A stretch of DNA of 32,548 nt. Origin: an uncultured Granulosicoccaceae bacterium. Its GTDB lineage: Bacteria; Pseudomonadota; Gammaproteobacteria; Granulosicoccales; Granulosicoccaceae. The stretch is taken from assembly GCA_938041955.1 (NCBI GenBank), contig CALISD010000152.1, forward strand, positions 1 to 32,548, given 5' to 3'. Below are positions 1 through 11,770 of the stretch, piece by piece. Both the position numbers and the translations under genes were made by a program. A model generated the notes under the pieces. It did not search any database. It had not been told where the DNA came from and saw nothing but the letters and a program-made list of their open reading frames with translations. Each line of letters starts with the position of its first letter. Position 1 is the stretch's first letter.

Positions 1-1
1 T

Positions 2-3000
2 AACGGCGCTTTCTATTTTACCACTGACTACATATCAACCGCTGTTTATGAAATTATAATAGACACCAGCAGCCAAACCGGCGGTGGGCCTGACGGGATC
101 TATGGGCAAGGGGATATATTTTTACGTGGTATTGCAATGCCGGGTGACAATGTTGTTCCATGGGATGGCAAAGATAATAATGGAGACAACGTACCCCTTG
201 GGGCGTATACAGCAGCTGTCAGTGTACGAATAGGGGAATATCATTTTTCTGCAGATGATGTTGAGACTTCCGGGGGGCCCAATGACATCGGGTTAAAAAT
301 CTATCGTGCAAACCCAAATGGTATTGATACACCTGCCACCCTGTTTTGGGACGATTACACCGTTTTAAACAGTACTTCACCTAATGCTTTTAACCAGATA
401 GGTATCTATGACGGTGATCATAACTGGGGTGCTTTCCACTCCGGTGGAATTGGTAATGTCGCTTTCATTGATACTTATACCTATGGGCTAAGTGTTAGCC
501 CCAATCCAACAGGTCTTGCGATTGTGCCTGATGACAGACCTTTAGCCACTATTCGTAAAAGTTTCATGCCGGCGACCATACCTTACGGCGGCATCAGTAA
601 TATGCAGTTTGAAATTTCAAACAATGGCACAACAACACTGACAGGCGTTAACCTCACAGACACGATGCCATTTGGAATGACCCTGGTGACTGATCCGTCT
701 GCGATTTCAGTTACAGGTGCGGGTTGTAGCGGTTTTGCATTCAGCGTTGATACAGTGGTTGGTGGTGATGTGTTAAATATCATTGATGGCACGATGACTG
801 GAAACGCCACGTGTATCGTTGCAGCTGACGTGACTGCAGTAATGCCTGGCGATCTGGTGAACACTACCTCTGGCGTGACCACCAATGAACTACCCTTTGG
901 TGTTATTAGTAATGGTGCATCATTGCTGGTTCAGCCTGAACTCTCCGGGACGCCATTTGCCTGTGATGCAAGTATGTATGAACTGGAGGAGGCCGGTGGT
1001 TCGACGCGATTATATAAAGTGAATACTGGCGTTGTGCCTTTCACTCGTACTGAGTTCACTGGTATCGGCTATGCACCTTCGGCCGGTTACCGCTATACCG
1101 GTCTCGCCTATCATCCTACAGATAATTATCTGTATGCTATCGTCACAACATCCAACAGTGGTCTCGGCGTGCCTGAAGTCGGCTCTGTGGTTCGTATAGA
1201 TAGCGACGGAAAGGTTGTTGATCTTGGCGTGCCGGAACCTGGCCCGAATGGGATGGCCATGCCTATTGTCTCTGATCAATTCGTCGGCGGTACTTTTACC
1301 GCTGATGGTAATTACATCGTGGTTACTGATAGCAGTTCAACCTCTTCCGACGGCACGACGATACCAGTGGGTGAGCGCGGCCTGGTGTTAGAGATTGATG
1401 TCAGCGTTAACCCGCCTCAGGTTTTATTTAATCGTGTGCACGGACGTGATGTGGGTGATATTGCTGCTCATCCAAATGGCAGCCTGTTCAGCCATACCAG
1501 TGCAGAAGGGCTTATTTCGATCGACAGCCAGACAGGTGCGGTGACATCCATCGGAGGAGATGTCAGCAGTCGTATCAGCAGTTTGATGGCGGACAATTGG
1601 GGGCAGTTGTACGCGCATACTGAAAATACGAATGAATTATTTACGATTGACGCCACTACGGGTGTCGGGACGCTTGTTAGCGCGCTGAGCGGAGGTGTCT
1701 CTGCGGACGGTGCCTCTTGTGCCTATGGCGTGAGTATCGCCAAGACAGTGTCTGCAGTGGAGATTGAGCCCGGCAATTCGGTGACTTATACGTTATCACT
1801 GGTCAATGCGGGTTCATCCTCCGTGAGCTTTGATCTGTCGGACAACTTGCAGGATACAAGAACCTATGTGTCCGGTTCATTGGTCAACCCGATGGGAGGG
1901 ACTGCGAACAGTTACGGCGATACCAACCTTCTTACGGTGACCGGGGCTACGCTGGCTGCGAATAGTACGGCAACAGTGCAATATGATGTGATGTATCCAC
2001 AGACTGTCGGGGTCGGTGTCCGCACTAACCAGGCAGTTGTCCAGGTAGCCGGAGCGCCGCCTGTGTTGTCTGATTTTCCCACAACCGCTCAATTAGGAGA
2101 CGCGACGCCGATAGAGGTTTTGGCCAGTCCGGGGATCGGTATCAGCAAACGTGCGAGCGCTTCCGGGGCTGTTGTGTCTTACTGGTTTAATGTGGTCAAT
2201 ACCGGTTCTTCAAATCTTGATGGCTTGTCCCTGGAGGATGATCTTGATGCTGTATTTGGAGCAGGTAACTATAGTGTGATGATGCCTCCTGTATTGGAGG
2301 TTGATCCAGGGACTATCCAGTTGAACAGTGCATTCACTGGTAGCGGGGCCGGAGCAACGCTGATTGATGCGGCAGGTAATAGCAGCCTGTTAGAAGGCGC
2401 GCGAGCAGTGATTCGCATCACTCTTGAGGTCAATGTCTTATCCGATAATGGTTCGGGGTATGGTGTGTATTCGAATCAGGTAAATATCTTTGCTTTATCT
2501 CCAACAGGGAACCGGGTATCCGACCTGTCAGTTGATGGATCCGAGGTTGATCCGGATGGGAATGGTGTGGCTGATGAGCAATCTCCCACTGTAGTGTCGA
2601 TGCAGGCTGCTTTCACTGTTGCAGGTGTGATCTTTGAAGATAATGGTGCGACAGGTGTGGCGCATGACGGGCAGCAGAGTGTTGGTGAGAGCGCGATTGG
2701 TGGTGTGTTGGTCGAGTTACGCGACAATGCCGGCATTGTTGTTGATTCGGTGGTCACAAACACCGACGGCAGTTATGAAATGTCTATTCCTGTTGCTTTG
2801 GCCGGTACGCAGGTTCAGGTGATCGCACAGGGAACATCCGCCTATCAGTCTATCTCCGAATCGTTTTCCAATGGGAGCACGGGCAGTGTCACTGACAGCA
2901 CCGTAGTTTTTACCCCGGATCTGGCCATCACCAATTCCTACCAGGTAGATTTTGGTCGACTGAAGCAGCCGAATTGGCTGAGTGACAGTGTCGCAGAAAA

Positions 3001-3727
3001 TAATCCGGATGCTGTTGTGTTTCATTCTCACCAGTACCAGGCGAGTAGTGCCGGTACAGTCACTTTTTCATATACCGATCAGTCCAGCTCACCCGCTAAC
3101 CCGGGTTTCAGCTCGGTGTTGTACCTCGATGCCAACTGCAATGGCATAACTGATGGTGGGGAGGTGGCTATAGCCGGGCCAATTTCCGTTATACACAACT
3201 CACAAATCTGTGTGGTCAATAAAGTATTCATACCGGGTAATGCCAGTAATGATGATACGTATTCAACCACTATTGCCGCCGCCTTGAATTACTCAGACCC
3301 GATCGCAACAGGCCATGGTGTCTCAAGCTATTTGCAACTCACTGACATCACCCGCGTCGTGGTCGTGGGTCAGGGTGTGTTGGTACTTTCCAAGACAGTA
3401 CAGAATGTCAGTGATGGTAGTGCTGTGACCACTCGAAACACAGCATCGCCGGGCGATGTTCTACGCTATGAAATAGACTTTAACAACAACGGTACCGGCC
3501 AGGTGACCGAGGTTCTGGTCACTGACAGCACGCCGGCATATTCTGTCCTTGAGGCACCTGTGCAATGCCCTGCAATACTGCCCGACGGTATTGTAGGTTG
3601 TCAGGTGGTGATGCCGTCGGCGGCGAGCAATGTGTTGGGTTATGACGGGGCAGTGCATTGGCAATTTGATGGTGCGCTGACAGCCGGGGCAGGTGGTACC
3701 GTTTGGTTCGAAGTCCGAGTCGAATAA
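2..3727 (+). CDS. Large DUF11/SdrD-B-like repeat surface protein, 5' end outside window
   Basis: The frame is open from base 2, before the first ATG at 137, so the gene starts outside the window; at least 1241 residues are present. Counting from the ATG at 137, I see in order a FlgD-Ig-like stretch (WDGKDNNG, residues 10-35), a DUF11-type beta domain (about 134-265), a DUF6923-like propeller region with repeated short beta motifs (about 285-530), two more DUF11-like domains (about 533-660 and 665-790), an SdrD-B-like domain (about 825-940, VFEDNG-type start, GSYE motif) and a final DUF11 domain (about 1080-1196). Such proteins are usually secreted or cell-surface and adhesive or structural. 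No membrane segment, LPXTG or PEP-CTERM signal is visible at the C-terminus, and the N-terminal signal cannot be seen. Ligand and exact role are unknown. Confidence 0.85.
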   Translation, partial: NGAFYFTTDYISTAVYEIIIDTSSQTGGGPDGIYGQGDIFLRGIAMPGDNVVPWDGKDNNGDNVPLGAYTAAVSVRIGEYHFSADDVETSGGPNDIGLKIYRANPNGIDTPATLFWDDYTVLNSTSPNAFNQIGIYDGDHNWGAFHSGGIGNVAFIDTYTYGLSVSPNPTGLAIVPDDRPLATIRKSFMPATIPYGGISNMQFEISNNGTTTLTGVNLTDTMPFGMTLVTDPSAISVTGAGCSGFAFSVDTVVGGDVLNIIDGTMTGNATCIVAADVTAVMPGDLVNTTSGVTTNELPFGVISNGASLLVQPELSGTPFACDASMYELEEAGGSTRLYKVNTGVVPFTRTEFTGIGYAPSAGYRYTGLAYHPTDNYLYAIVTTSNSGLGVPEVGSVVRIDSDGKVVDLGVPEPGPNGMAMPIVSDQFVGGTFTADGNYIVVTDSSSTSSDGTTIPVGERGLVLEIDVSVNPPQVLFNRVHGRDVGDIAAHPNGSLFSHTSAEGLISIDSQTGAVTSIGGDVSSRISSLMADNWGQLYAHTENTNELFTIDATTGVGTLVSALSGGVSADGASCAYGVSIAKTVSAVEIEPGNSVTYTLSLVNAGSSSVSFDLSDNLQDTRTYVSGSLVNPMGGTANSYGDTNLLTVTGATLAANSTATVQYDVMYPQTVGVGVRTNQAVVQVAGAPPVLSDFPTTAQLGDATPIEVLASPGIGISKRASASGAVVSYWFNVVNTGSSNLDGLSLEDDLDAVFGAGNYSVMMPPVLEVDPGTIQLNSAFTGSGAGATLIDAAGNSSLLEGARAVIRITLEVNVLSDNGSGYGVYSNQVNIFALSPTGNRVSDLSVDGSEVDPDGNGVADEQSPTVVSMQAAFTVAGVIFEDNGATGVAHDGQQSVGESAIGGVLVELRDNAGIVVDSVVTNTDGSYEMSIPVALAGTQVQVIAQGTSAYQSISESFSNGSTGSVTDSTVVFTPDLAITNSYQVDFGRLKQPNWLSDSVAENNPDAVVFHSHQYQASSAGTVTFSYTDQSSSPANPGFSSVLYLDANCNGITDGGEVAIAGPISVIHNSQICVVNKVFIPGNASNDDTYSTTIAAALNYSDPIATGHGVSSYLQLTDITRVVVVGQGVLVLSKTVQNVSDGSAVTTRNTASPGDVLRYEIDFNNNGTGQVTEVLVTDSTPAYSVLEAPVQCPAILPDGIVGCQVVMPSAASNVLGYDGAVHWQFDGALTAGAGGTVWFEVRVE

Positions 3728-3812
3728 CCCGACTAAATTGGTAGGTCTTTAAGTTTACTAATCGGGCGCTCGTGGACGGTTTGAAGCATTACAGTGCTGC
3801 CCGTCTGTGGTG

Positions 3813-3818
3813 TATAAT
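3813..3818 (+). promoter_or_regulatory. -10 box (TATAAT) of the fur promoter
   Basis: A perfect TATAAT lies 30 bases before the TTG at 3849. The -35 side is weak (TTACAG at 3789-3794, spacer 18). Transcription would start near 3825, so the in-frame GTG codons at 3807 and 3810 would lie upstream of the transcript. No Fur-box-like inverted repeat is evident here. Confidence 0.5.
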
Positions 3819-3848
3819 TACTGTCTCCCGCTTACTCTGGAATGCGAC

Positions 3849-4280
3849 TTGAGCAAGTTACTCGACAGATCCCCTCTTAGTCCGACGGCTGATCTCAAGC
3901 GTGCCGGTCTTAAAGTCACGCTGCCTCGCCTTAAAATACTCGAAATATTAGAAAATGCCGTAGAGCACCACATGAGTGCTGAAGACGTTTACAAAGCGTT
4001 GCTGGCTGAAGATACAGAGATTGGCCTGGCCACGGTCTACAGGGTGTTAACTCAATTTGAGACAGCGGGTCTTGTGACCCGGCACCGGTTTGATAGCGGG
4101 CAAGCACTGTTTGAACTTGATACCGGCGACAGCCACGATCACATTGTCTGTATCAAAAGTGGTCAGGTGGCAGAATTCAAAGACGAGAAGCTTGAAGAGC
4201 GGCTACGCGAGATCGCCAGTGAGTTGGGCTATGAGCTGCAGGATCACAGCATCGTTCTGTATGGCGTACTGAAAGAATAG
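3849..4280 (+). CDS. fur: Ferric uptake regulator Fur
   Basis: Iron-responsive dimeric repressor of the Fur family. From the TTG start the product is 143 residues, close to the usual 148. The N-terminal winged helix is clear (LKRAGLKVTLPRLKILEIL, then ATVYRVLTQFE), followed by the metal-binding region HHMSAEDVYK and the SHDHIVC motif near residues 95-101. The CxxC seen in E. coli is reduced to a single Cys (C101, then CIKSGQ); other Fur proteins share this. The longer frame opens at GTG 3807, but that lies on top of a perfect TATAAT. TTG 3849 has a GGA ribosome-binding core 7 bases upstream and gives the usual length, so I prefer it. The gene converges with the minus-strand gene ending at 4292, with only 11 bases between them. 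Confidence 0.92.
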   Translation: MSKLLDRSPLSPTADLKRAGLKVTLPRLKILEILENAVEHHMSAEDVYKALLAEDTEIGLATVYRVLTQFETAGLVTRHRFDSGQALFELDTGDSHDHIVCIKSGQVAEFKDEKLEERLREIASELGYELQDHSIVLYGVLKE

Positions 4281-4291
4281 CGCGCGAACGG

Positions 4292-5143
4292 CTAGGTTTT
4301 GTTGGCAAGTTTGTCGAACTGTCGCGCGGCCTGTAGTGCGTGCCAGTAGTTGCGTATCGGGGTGAGACGGATTTCTTTGTCGAGTAACTCTGAGCCATCC
4401 TTTCTGATCACTTGCAGCAACTTTATTTGCAGCAACATGTAAATATAAAGCGCCTTGTATTTTCTTCGTTCTTCGGTCTGACTTTCTATCACGTGTTCCC
4501 TCATAGCGTGCACAGAATCGTGCATCTCGATTTCCAGTTCGCTCAAGGCTGCTTTTAAAAATTCAGATACTTTGTCATTGCTACTGTCGGGTGTCAGGTC
4601 GGCGGGACTGATACTGGCTGACTCAAGCGTCGACATGGGTATGCACAACAAGCCGTTCTCGATATGTAGTCGCAGATGTCGGTAGCACCTGAGGCGTGAC
4701 AGTGATGTGCCTACGCTATTCAGCACTGCGATCTCACTGTCAACTTCACACAGAAGGTGGCAGGCACCTGCGCCGGTATGGAGGTGAAAGTGTTTGTTTT
4801 CATTGTCTGTGGATGGGCTGCCGCTCTGCAGTAACATGCCATAAGACACTAACAAGAGCTGCAATCTTTGGCGTGTTTGTGGTGTCGGGCTTGCGTTACT
4901 CAGTGCCACCATAACGGGGTGCTGAAACGTTTCTTTTTCGAGCTCGCATCGCCACCACTCAAGTTTGTGCTTGGCTATTTCGATTTCCCGGCTTTGAAAC
5001 CCAAGCTTGCTGAATATCGAGATTAATGTGCTTGCGAGCTGTTGCCTTTGCTGTAGTTCAGGGTCACTGTGTAACAGTGCATAGTATCTGCCGCTACCCG
5101 CCGGTACCGCTTTTTCGATCCACTCATCCGCGCCGCTAGTCAT
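4292..5143 (-). CDS. Degenerate squalene/phytoene synthase-like protein
   Basis: 283 residues. The N-terminal half resembles the trans-isoprenyl diphosphate synthase (squalene/phytoene synthase) fold: GRYYALL (residues 18-24), a helix with KLEWWRCELE (60-69) and HPVMVAL (75-81), which match the LQWWRDAL...HPV pattern of NDUFAF6-like family members. The C-terminal helix TPIRNYWHALQAARQF is also typical. The two aspartate-rich (DxxxD) metal sites needed by active synthases are not visible, so catalysis is doubtful. A non-enzymatic role, as for NDUFAF6, is possible. It is the last gene of the leftward cluster, 109 bases after the previous stop. Assignment rests on motif pattern only. Confidence 0.55.
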   Translation of the reverse strand: MTSGADEWIEKAVPAGSGRYYALLHSDPELQQRQQLASTLISIFSKLGFQSREIEIAKHKLEWWRCELEKETFQHPVMVALSNASPTPQTRQRLQLLLVSYGMLLQSGSPSTDNENKHFHLHTGAGACHLLCEVDSEIAVLNSVGTSLSRLRCYRHLRLHIENGLLCIPMSTLESASISPADLTPDSSNDKVSEFLKAALSELEIEMHDSVHAMREHVIESQTEERRKYKALYIYMLLQIKLLQVIRKDGSELLDKEIRLTPIRNYWHALQAARQFDKLANKT

Positions 5144-5216
5144 GATGTGCGTTCGCTCTTACGGTGTTTTTGGACCGTTGCAGAGTGGAGGTAGTGAATT
5201 TATTTTTTAGCATTGG

Positions 5217-5237
5217 CGGCAACAGTATCGGTTGCCG
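5217..5237 (-). other. Intergenic hairpin
   Basis: A perfect 7-base inverted repeat (CGGCAAC / GTTGCCG) with a 7-base loop lies just after the stop of the minus-strand gene 5253-5957 and before the gene starting at 5143. On the minus strand it is followed by an A-rich stretch, not a U-tract, so it is not a standard intrinsic terminator. It may be an RNA-stabilising or attenuating hairpin. Confidence 0.4.
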
Positions 5238-5252
5238 ATGGGTTAGTGAGTG

Positions 5253-5957
5253 CTAACCTGGTACCGGCTCGTCATTGGTCATTGGCAGATCAGGCAACTG
5301 TTTTAGCAGTAGTTCTCGTTTGCGGTTGGCCTGGGTCAGAAATTTTTCAGAATTCAGTGATTTCATGATTGTATCAATTCTTGTCGCCAGATAGTTCTTT
5401 CTGTTGGTGCTCAACACTTCCAGAGCGGCTTTATAGGCTTTATCAGACTCGCAAAGCAATGCTGCGGTTAATTGCCCTTGCGGGATAGGGCTGATAGACC
5501 GGAGAAGATCAGACACGATAGGGTGTTCGAGACGACTGAGTTTGGCCATGCGCTTGGCTTCGTCTTTGATCAGCTGCAAGCGTAAAGCTTCATCTTCGCC
5601 TGTTAATGCACGGCGCATTGCACTGGTGATGACTTCATTGAGGGTTGCGATCGCCGTCTTCTGTTCTGTCAGGTCAGCGGCCAGACTGAAAGCGGTGTCG
5701 TGGCAGCTATCAAGTTCTTTCTTGATGGCGGTTATGCTCGCGGCGCTTGTCTCTGTGGTCAGATCCGTGCAGCGGCGGATTAAGGATTGCAGGCTGAGGT
5801 GGAATTGCCCCAGTTCTTGTTGGTCTCTGGATTGTGCCTCACTGATATCCTGTGCTGAAGGCGGCTTGCAGGATTCAAAAAAATGCGGGTGTTGGTAGCG
5901 TCTGATCAAGTGGCGCTCCCACGCGCCAGGCCATTTTGAAAACGAGTCGTTCACCAT
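5253..5957 (-). CDS. Hypothetical protein, mostly helical, unknown function
   Basis: 234 residues; I do not recognise a family. It has no signal peptide or membrane segment. The N-terminus is basic and aromatic (KWPGAWERHLIRRYQHPHFF); the rest is rich in Leu, Ala, Glu and Lys with heptad-like spacing, so it is probably all-helical and perhaps coiled-coil. The frame can be read from GTG at 5963, but that codon is part of a GAGGAG ribosome-binding site. The ATG at 5957 sits 5 bases after that site and is the likely start. It lies in the leftward cluster, 112 bases beyond the mupP stop and upstream of the squalene-synthase-like gene. Confidence 0.7.
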   Translation of the reverse strand: MVNDSFSKWPGAWERHLIRRYQHPHFFESCKPPSAQDISEAQSRDQQELGQFHLSLQSLIRRCTDLTTETSAASITAIKKELDSCHDTAFSLAADLTEQKTAIATLNEVITSAMRRALTGEDEALRLQLIKDEAKRMAKLSRLEHPIVSDLLRSISPIPQGQLTAALLCESDKAYKAALEVLSTNRKNYLATRIDTIMKSLNSEKFLTQANRKRELLLKQLPDLPMTNDEPVPG

Positions 5958-6069
5958 GGGCACTCCTCACAATTGCTTGGGGTTGTGCCAGTAGTATAGA
6001 ACGCGTGTGTAAATTGTATTTTTAAGTCACAGATGCCTTAGTCGACGCGCGAGTCTGTTGTGTCAATTC

Positions 6070-6735
6070 TCAGGCGTTTGACAGGTGTTCGAGCAGTTCA
6101 ATGGGTGTATTCAGGTGAAAATCTGCACCCCATGCCCGTGTGTTATCTGTTGCGGGATCAATATATCCCCATTCAGCCACAAAAGTTTGCATTTCCACTG
6201 TGCGTCCTGCTTCGATATCGCGCGCGGCATCCCCAATGTAGAAGCACCTGGAAGGGTCAACTGATGCTCTTTTGCAGGCCAGTCTCATAGGCGCTGCGTG
6301 TGGTTTGGCGTGCGTGGTGGTGTCGGCCGCCACTATGCTGCAGCAGCGCCTGGTGATATCCAGCGCATCGAGCAGTTTCAATGTCAGTGCTTCTGGTTTA
6401 TTGGTAATAATTCCCCACGGTATGCTGATGCGTTCGAGGGTGTTGAGCACTGCGGCGACTCCGTCAAATAACACACTGTCGCGTGCAATATCCTGCTCGT
6501 AGGTGGCTAAAAATTCGAGTCGCAGGTCATGCATCTCAGTTTTTGCATTGAGCTCCGGGAAGCCCAGTTTCAACAGGGCAATAGAACCGTGCGATACGCT
6601 AGAGCGATAATCTGCTTCTGCCACAACAGGTCTTGAGTGCTTAACGAGCATTCTGTTAAGCGCACCGCCCATGTCTGGCGCTGTGTCGATCAATGTGCCA
6701 TCAAGATCAAAAAATACTGCTTGTGGATTACTCAT
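6070..6735 (-). CDS. mupP: HAD phosphatase, probable MupP (MurNAc-6-phosphate phosphatase) / Gph type
   Basis: 221 residues, HAD superfamily subfamily IA. Catalytic DxD is D10/D12 in FFDLDGT; motif II is in IITNKP, motif III Lys in HAKP, and motif IV in IGDAARDIEAG. The C-terminal part (WGYIDP...WGADFHLNTPIEL) resembles MupP and Gph. MupP dephosphorylates N-acetylmuramate 6-phosphate in the cell-wall recycling route that bypasses de novo UDP-MurNAc synthesis; Gph acts on 2-phosphoglycolate. The order mtaD-ubiG-this gene matches the pseudomonad mtaD-ubiG-mupP locus, which favours MupP, but sequence alone does not exclude Gph. It starts 40 bases after the ubiG stop, consistent with one operon. 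Confidence 0.75.
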   Translation of the reverse strand: MSNPQAVFFDLDGTLIDTAPDMGGALNRMLVKHSRPVVAEADYRSSVSHGSIALLKLGFPELNAKTEMHDLRLEFLATYEQDIARDSVLFDGVAAVLNTLERISIPWGIITNKPEALTLKLLDALDITRRCCSIVAADTTTHAKPHAAPMRLACKRASVDPSRCFYIGDAARDIEAGRTVEMQTFVAEWGYIDPATDNTRAWGADFHLNTPIELLEHLSNA

Positions 6736-6775
6736 GCCAATAGCTTACGTGTAACGGGGGTGACATCACTGTGAT

Positions 6776-7480
6776 TTACGTGTCAGCGTTGGTGGTGTAC
6801 ATCAGGTAGTTAACGTCAACATTATCACCTGTTGAGTAAGTCTTGCTGAGTGGTTGATAGTGCATACCGGTGACGTCTTGCGTTTGTAAGTGGCTTTGCC
6901 GGCACCAGCTGGCAAGCTCGGAAGGTTTGATAAACCGGTTCCAGTCATGCGTGCCGCGGGGAATTAAATTAAGGATGTATTCGGCACCGACAATGGCCAT
7001 TAACCAGGATTTTCCATTGCGGTTAAGGGTGGAGAAAAACGCCGCCCCACCGGGCTTTAGTAATTGCTGACATGCCTGCACTATTTGTTCTGGCTCCGGC
7101 ACGTGTTCAAGCATTTCCATGCAGGTGACAATATCAAATGTTGCTGCATGTTCAGCGGCGAAGTCTTCAGTGCTGCAGCATTCATAATTGATGTTTTCAA
7201 CGCCGGCTTCCATTGCGTGCAGGCGCGCAACATCAATCGCTGGTTCTGATAAATCGAGTCCGGTAACTGTCGCACCAAGTAGCGCCATTGACTCAGACAA
7301 TATGCCGCCACCGCAGCCGACATCAAGCACACGCTTGCCATCTAGTGGTGCATGTTGATTGATGTAGTCAAGGCGCAGCGGGTTGATATCGTGCAGTGGT
7401 TTAAACTCACTGTCCTTGTCCCACCATCGACTTGCTATTTCACTGAATTTGTCTATTTCTTTTGCATCGACTGTATTCAT
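6776..7480 (-). CDS. ubiG: Ubiquinone biosynthesis O-methyltransferase UbiG
   Basis: 234 residues, about the family length. UbiG is a SAM-dependent methyltransferase that performs both O-methylations in ubiquinone synthesis, at the inner membrane face. SAM-binding motif I is VLDVGCGGG (51-59), followed by the acidic loop VTGLDLSE and the [11 protein letters not shown] motif typical of UbiG. The N-terminus ([23 protein letters not shown]) is diagnostic of UbiG rather than other class I methyltransferases. The start codon overlaps the mtaD stop (ATGA), implying translational coupling. Confidence 0.95.
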   Translation of the reverse strand: MNTVDAKEIDKFSEIASRWWDKDSEFKPLHDINPLRLDYINQHAPLDGKRVLDVGCGGGILSESMALLGATVTGLDLSEPAIDVARLHAMEAGVENINYECCSTEDFAAEHAATFDIVTCMEMLEHVPEPEQIVQACQQLLKPGGAAFFSTLNRNGKSWLMAIVGAEYILNLIPRGTHDWNRFIKPSELASWCRQSHLQTQDVTGMHYQPLSKTYSTGDNVDVNYLMYTTNADT

Positions 7481-8799
7481 GAGTGGCTACCGCGAATTTT
7501 CTCTGACCATTCCTTTGCATTGTTAATTAACGCCGCGCTATCGATGTTGCTAAGTTCACCGTTGTTGAGTAGCCGTTCACCCGCAACCCAGGTGTTTTTG
7601 ATGTCGTTGCGGCTTGCGCTATAGAGTAAATGCGAGACAGGGTCGTATACCGGCTGCATTGATATCCGGTTGAAATCGATGCTGATTATGTCGGCTTGTT
7701 TGCCCACTTCTAGTGACCCCGTGATGTTGTCAAGGCCAAGCGCTTTTGCGCCGTTTATAGTGGCCATACGTAGTAATTGTTCGGCAGGAAGAGCCGCGGC
7801 ATTTTGTGCTTCGCACTTGCCTATAAATCCGGCTGTGCGAGTCTCGCCAAGTAGATCAAGATCATTGTTAGATGCTGCGCCATCGGTTCCCATGGCAACG
7901 TTAATACCGGCATCAAGCATTTTTGCAATCGGTGCTATGCCGCTGGCCAGTTTCAGGTTGGATTCAGGACAATGCAGTACATGACATTTTTGCCTGGCGA
8001 GTGACTCAATTTCGTCATCGGTGGCTTGCGTGACGTGAACAGCACATAGTCGCTCATTAAGTAGTCCAAGCTGTTCAAGTTTTGCAATAGGGCGTACTCC
8101 ATGTTGTTGCTGAAACTGTTCGACTTCAGCGGCGGTCTCATGGATATGCATGTGGATCCCGATGCCGAGTTCCTCACGCAACTGCACAATCTTTTTTAAA
8201 GGCTCTTCGGATACGGTGTAAGGCGCATGTGGTGCGAGCATTGTGGTGACTAGCTTGCTCGACCGGAGTTGCTCATGCAGCACGACGCCTTTGCTCAGGT
8301 ACTCATCCGGGCTTTGTGCCCATACGGTTGGAAAGTCCAGTGCGATTAAACCGATGCTTGCGCGTATGCCGATCTCTTCGGCCACACTGGCTGCCACATC
8401 GGGAAAGAAGTACATATCGTTAAAGCAGGTCACACCGCTTTGCAATGATTCGGCAATAGCCAGACGGGTGCCGTCAGCGACGAACTGCCGGTCCACATGA
8501 GCGCCTTCAGCCGGCCAGATGTGGTCGTTGAGCCATGTCATCAGGGGCAGGTCGTCAGCGTAGCCGCGTAGCAGGCTCATGGCCTGGTGGGTGTGTGAAT
8601 TGATCAGTCCCGGCAGCAGCGCCTGATGAGGCAGCTCGATCACTTCGATATTGGCGTAGCGTTCTCTGGCCTCTGGCCAGGGGGCGATATCTGTTATCAC
8701 ATCGTTGTCGATAATCAGCGCGTGGTTCTCCAGTACGCGATTGTCGCCGTCGACACAGATGATCCAGTGCGGAAGCAGGGCAATTGGCTTTTTAATCAT
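7477..8799 (-). CDS. mtaD: TRZ/ATZ amidohydrolase, 5-methylthioadenosine/S-adenosylhomocysteine deaminase
   Basis: 440 residues. It deaminates MTA or SAH to the inosine derivative, acting in recycling of SAM by-products. Amidohydrolase metal ligands are visible: HTH at 69-71, [17 protein letters not shown], and [14 protein letters not shown]. The motif [16 protein letters not shown] is characteristic of this subgroup. The frame stays open upstream to a TTG at 8835, with ATGs at 8811 and 8799. None has a good ribosome-binding site; I chose 8799 because it puts the start the usual few residues before the [12 protein letters not shown] strand. It heads the mtaD-ubiG-mupP cluster and is divergent from gyrA. 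UbiG releases SAH, so the pairing is metabolically sensible (inference). Confidence 0.88.
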   Translation of the reverse strand: MIKKPIALLPHWIICVDGDNRVLENHALIIDNDVITDIAPWPEARERYANIEVIELPHQALLPGLINSHTHQAMSLLRGYADDLPLMTWLNDHIWPAEGAHVDRQFVADGTRLAIAESLQSGVTCFNDMYFFPDVAASVAEEIGIRASIGLIALDFPTVWAQSPDEYLSKGVVLHEQLRSSKLVTTMLAPHAPYTVSEEPLKKIVQLREELGIGIHMHIHETAAEVEQFQQQHGVRPIAKLEQLGLLNERLCAVHVTQATDDEIESLARQKCHVLHCPESNLKLASGIAPIAKMLDAGINVAMGTDGAASNNDLDLLGETRTAGFIGKCEAQNAAALPAEQLLRMATINGAKALGLDNITGSLEVGKQADIISIDFNRISMQPVYDPVSHLLYSASRNDIKNTWVAGERLLNNGELSNIDSAALINNAKEWSEKIRGSHS

Positions 8800-8932
8800 G
8801 CCGCGAACCATAGCGCTGTGGTCTGCGGGCAGCAAGTGGTGATTGTTTTCGCCAAAGTGTTTTCCGGTGCAGATTGGTGGTAATCCAGCGGCACTTCTGC
8901 CTCAATTTTTATCAATCTTGGCATCGCTAAAA

Positions 8933-8964
8933 CTGACCTATTAATAAGGAGTATGTGGTACAAT
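8933..8964 (+). promoter_or_regulatory. Candidate gyrA promoter
   Basis: A -10-like TACAAT is at 8959-8964 and a -35-like CTGACC at 8933-8938. The 20-base spacer is long, so the -35 call is weak. Transcription would start about 65 bases before the gyrA ATG. Nothing else distinctive was seen in the 236-base divergent gap. Confidence 0.35.
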
Positions 8965-9035
8965 TCGCGATTGAAGAATCACCCCTCCAAATTTGCTGCC
9001 CTGCAATGTAAACACCGAGTCAACACTGAGTAAAA

Positions 9036-11738
<2,703 letters not shown>

Positions 11739-11746
11739 CGATTGCT

Positions 11747-11770
11747 GCGGCGGAGCCATCCGCCGCTTTG
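11747..11770 (+). terminator. Probable intrinsic terminator of gyrA
   Basis: Eight bases after the gyrA stop, GCGGCGGA (11747-11754) pairs perfectly with TCCGCCGC (11759-11766) around a GCCA tetraloop, followed by TTTGT. The stem is very stable; the T-tract is short. Confidence 0.65.

Noticed and set aside
3728..3806. Terminator after the large surface protein
   Set aside because: Only short, poorly aligned pairings (GACGG/CCGTC with AGCA/TGCT inside) and no T-tract; not good enough to call.
5542..5898. 118-codon plus-strand frame opposite the unknown helical gene
   Set aside because: It is antisense to a frame with a strong GAGGAG start and better composition; its own translation shows no family features.
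5988..6035. Minus-strand promoter for the unknown gene (TATACT with TTTACA)
   Set aside because: TATACT is well placed, but the TTTACA is only about 9 bases from it and no other -35 fits.
6030..6060. GTCGACGCGCGAGTC near 6041 as another copy of the dispersed repeat
   Set aside because: Only CGACGCG plus GAG is shared, the spacing differs and there is no GGAAGCC flank; likely chance.
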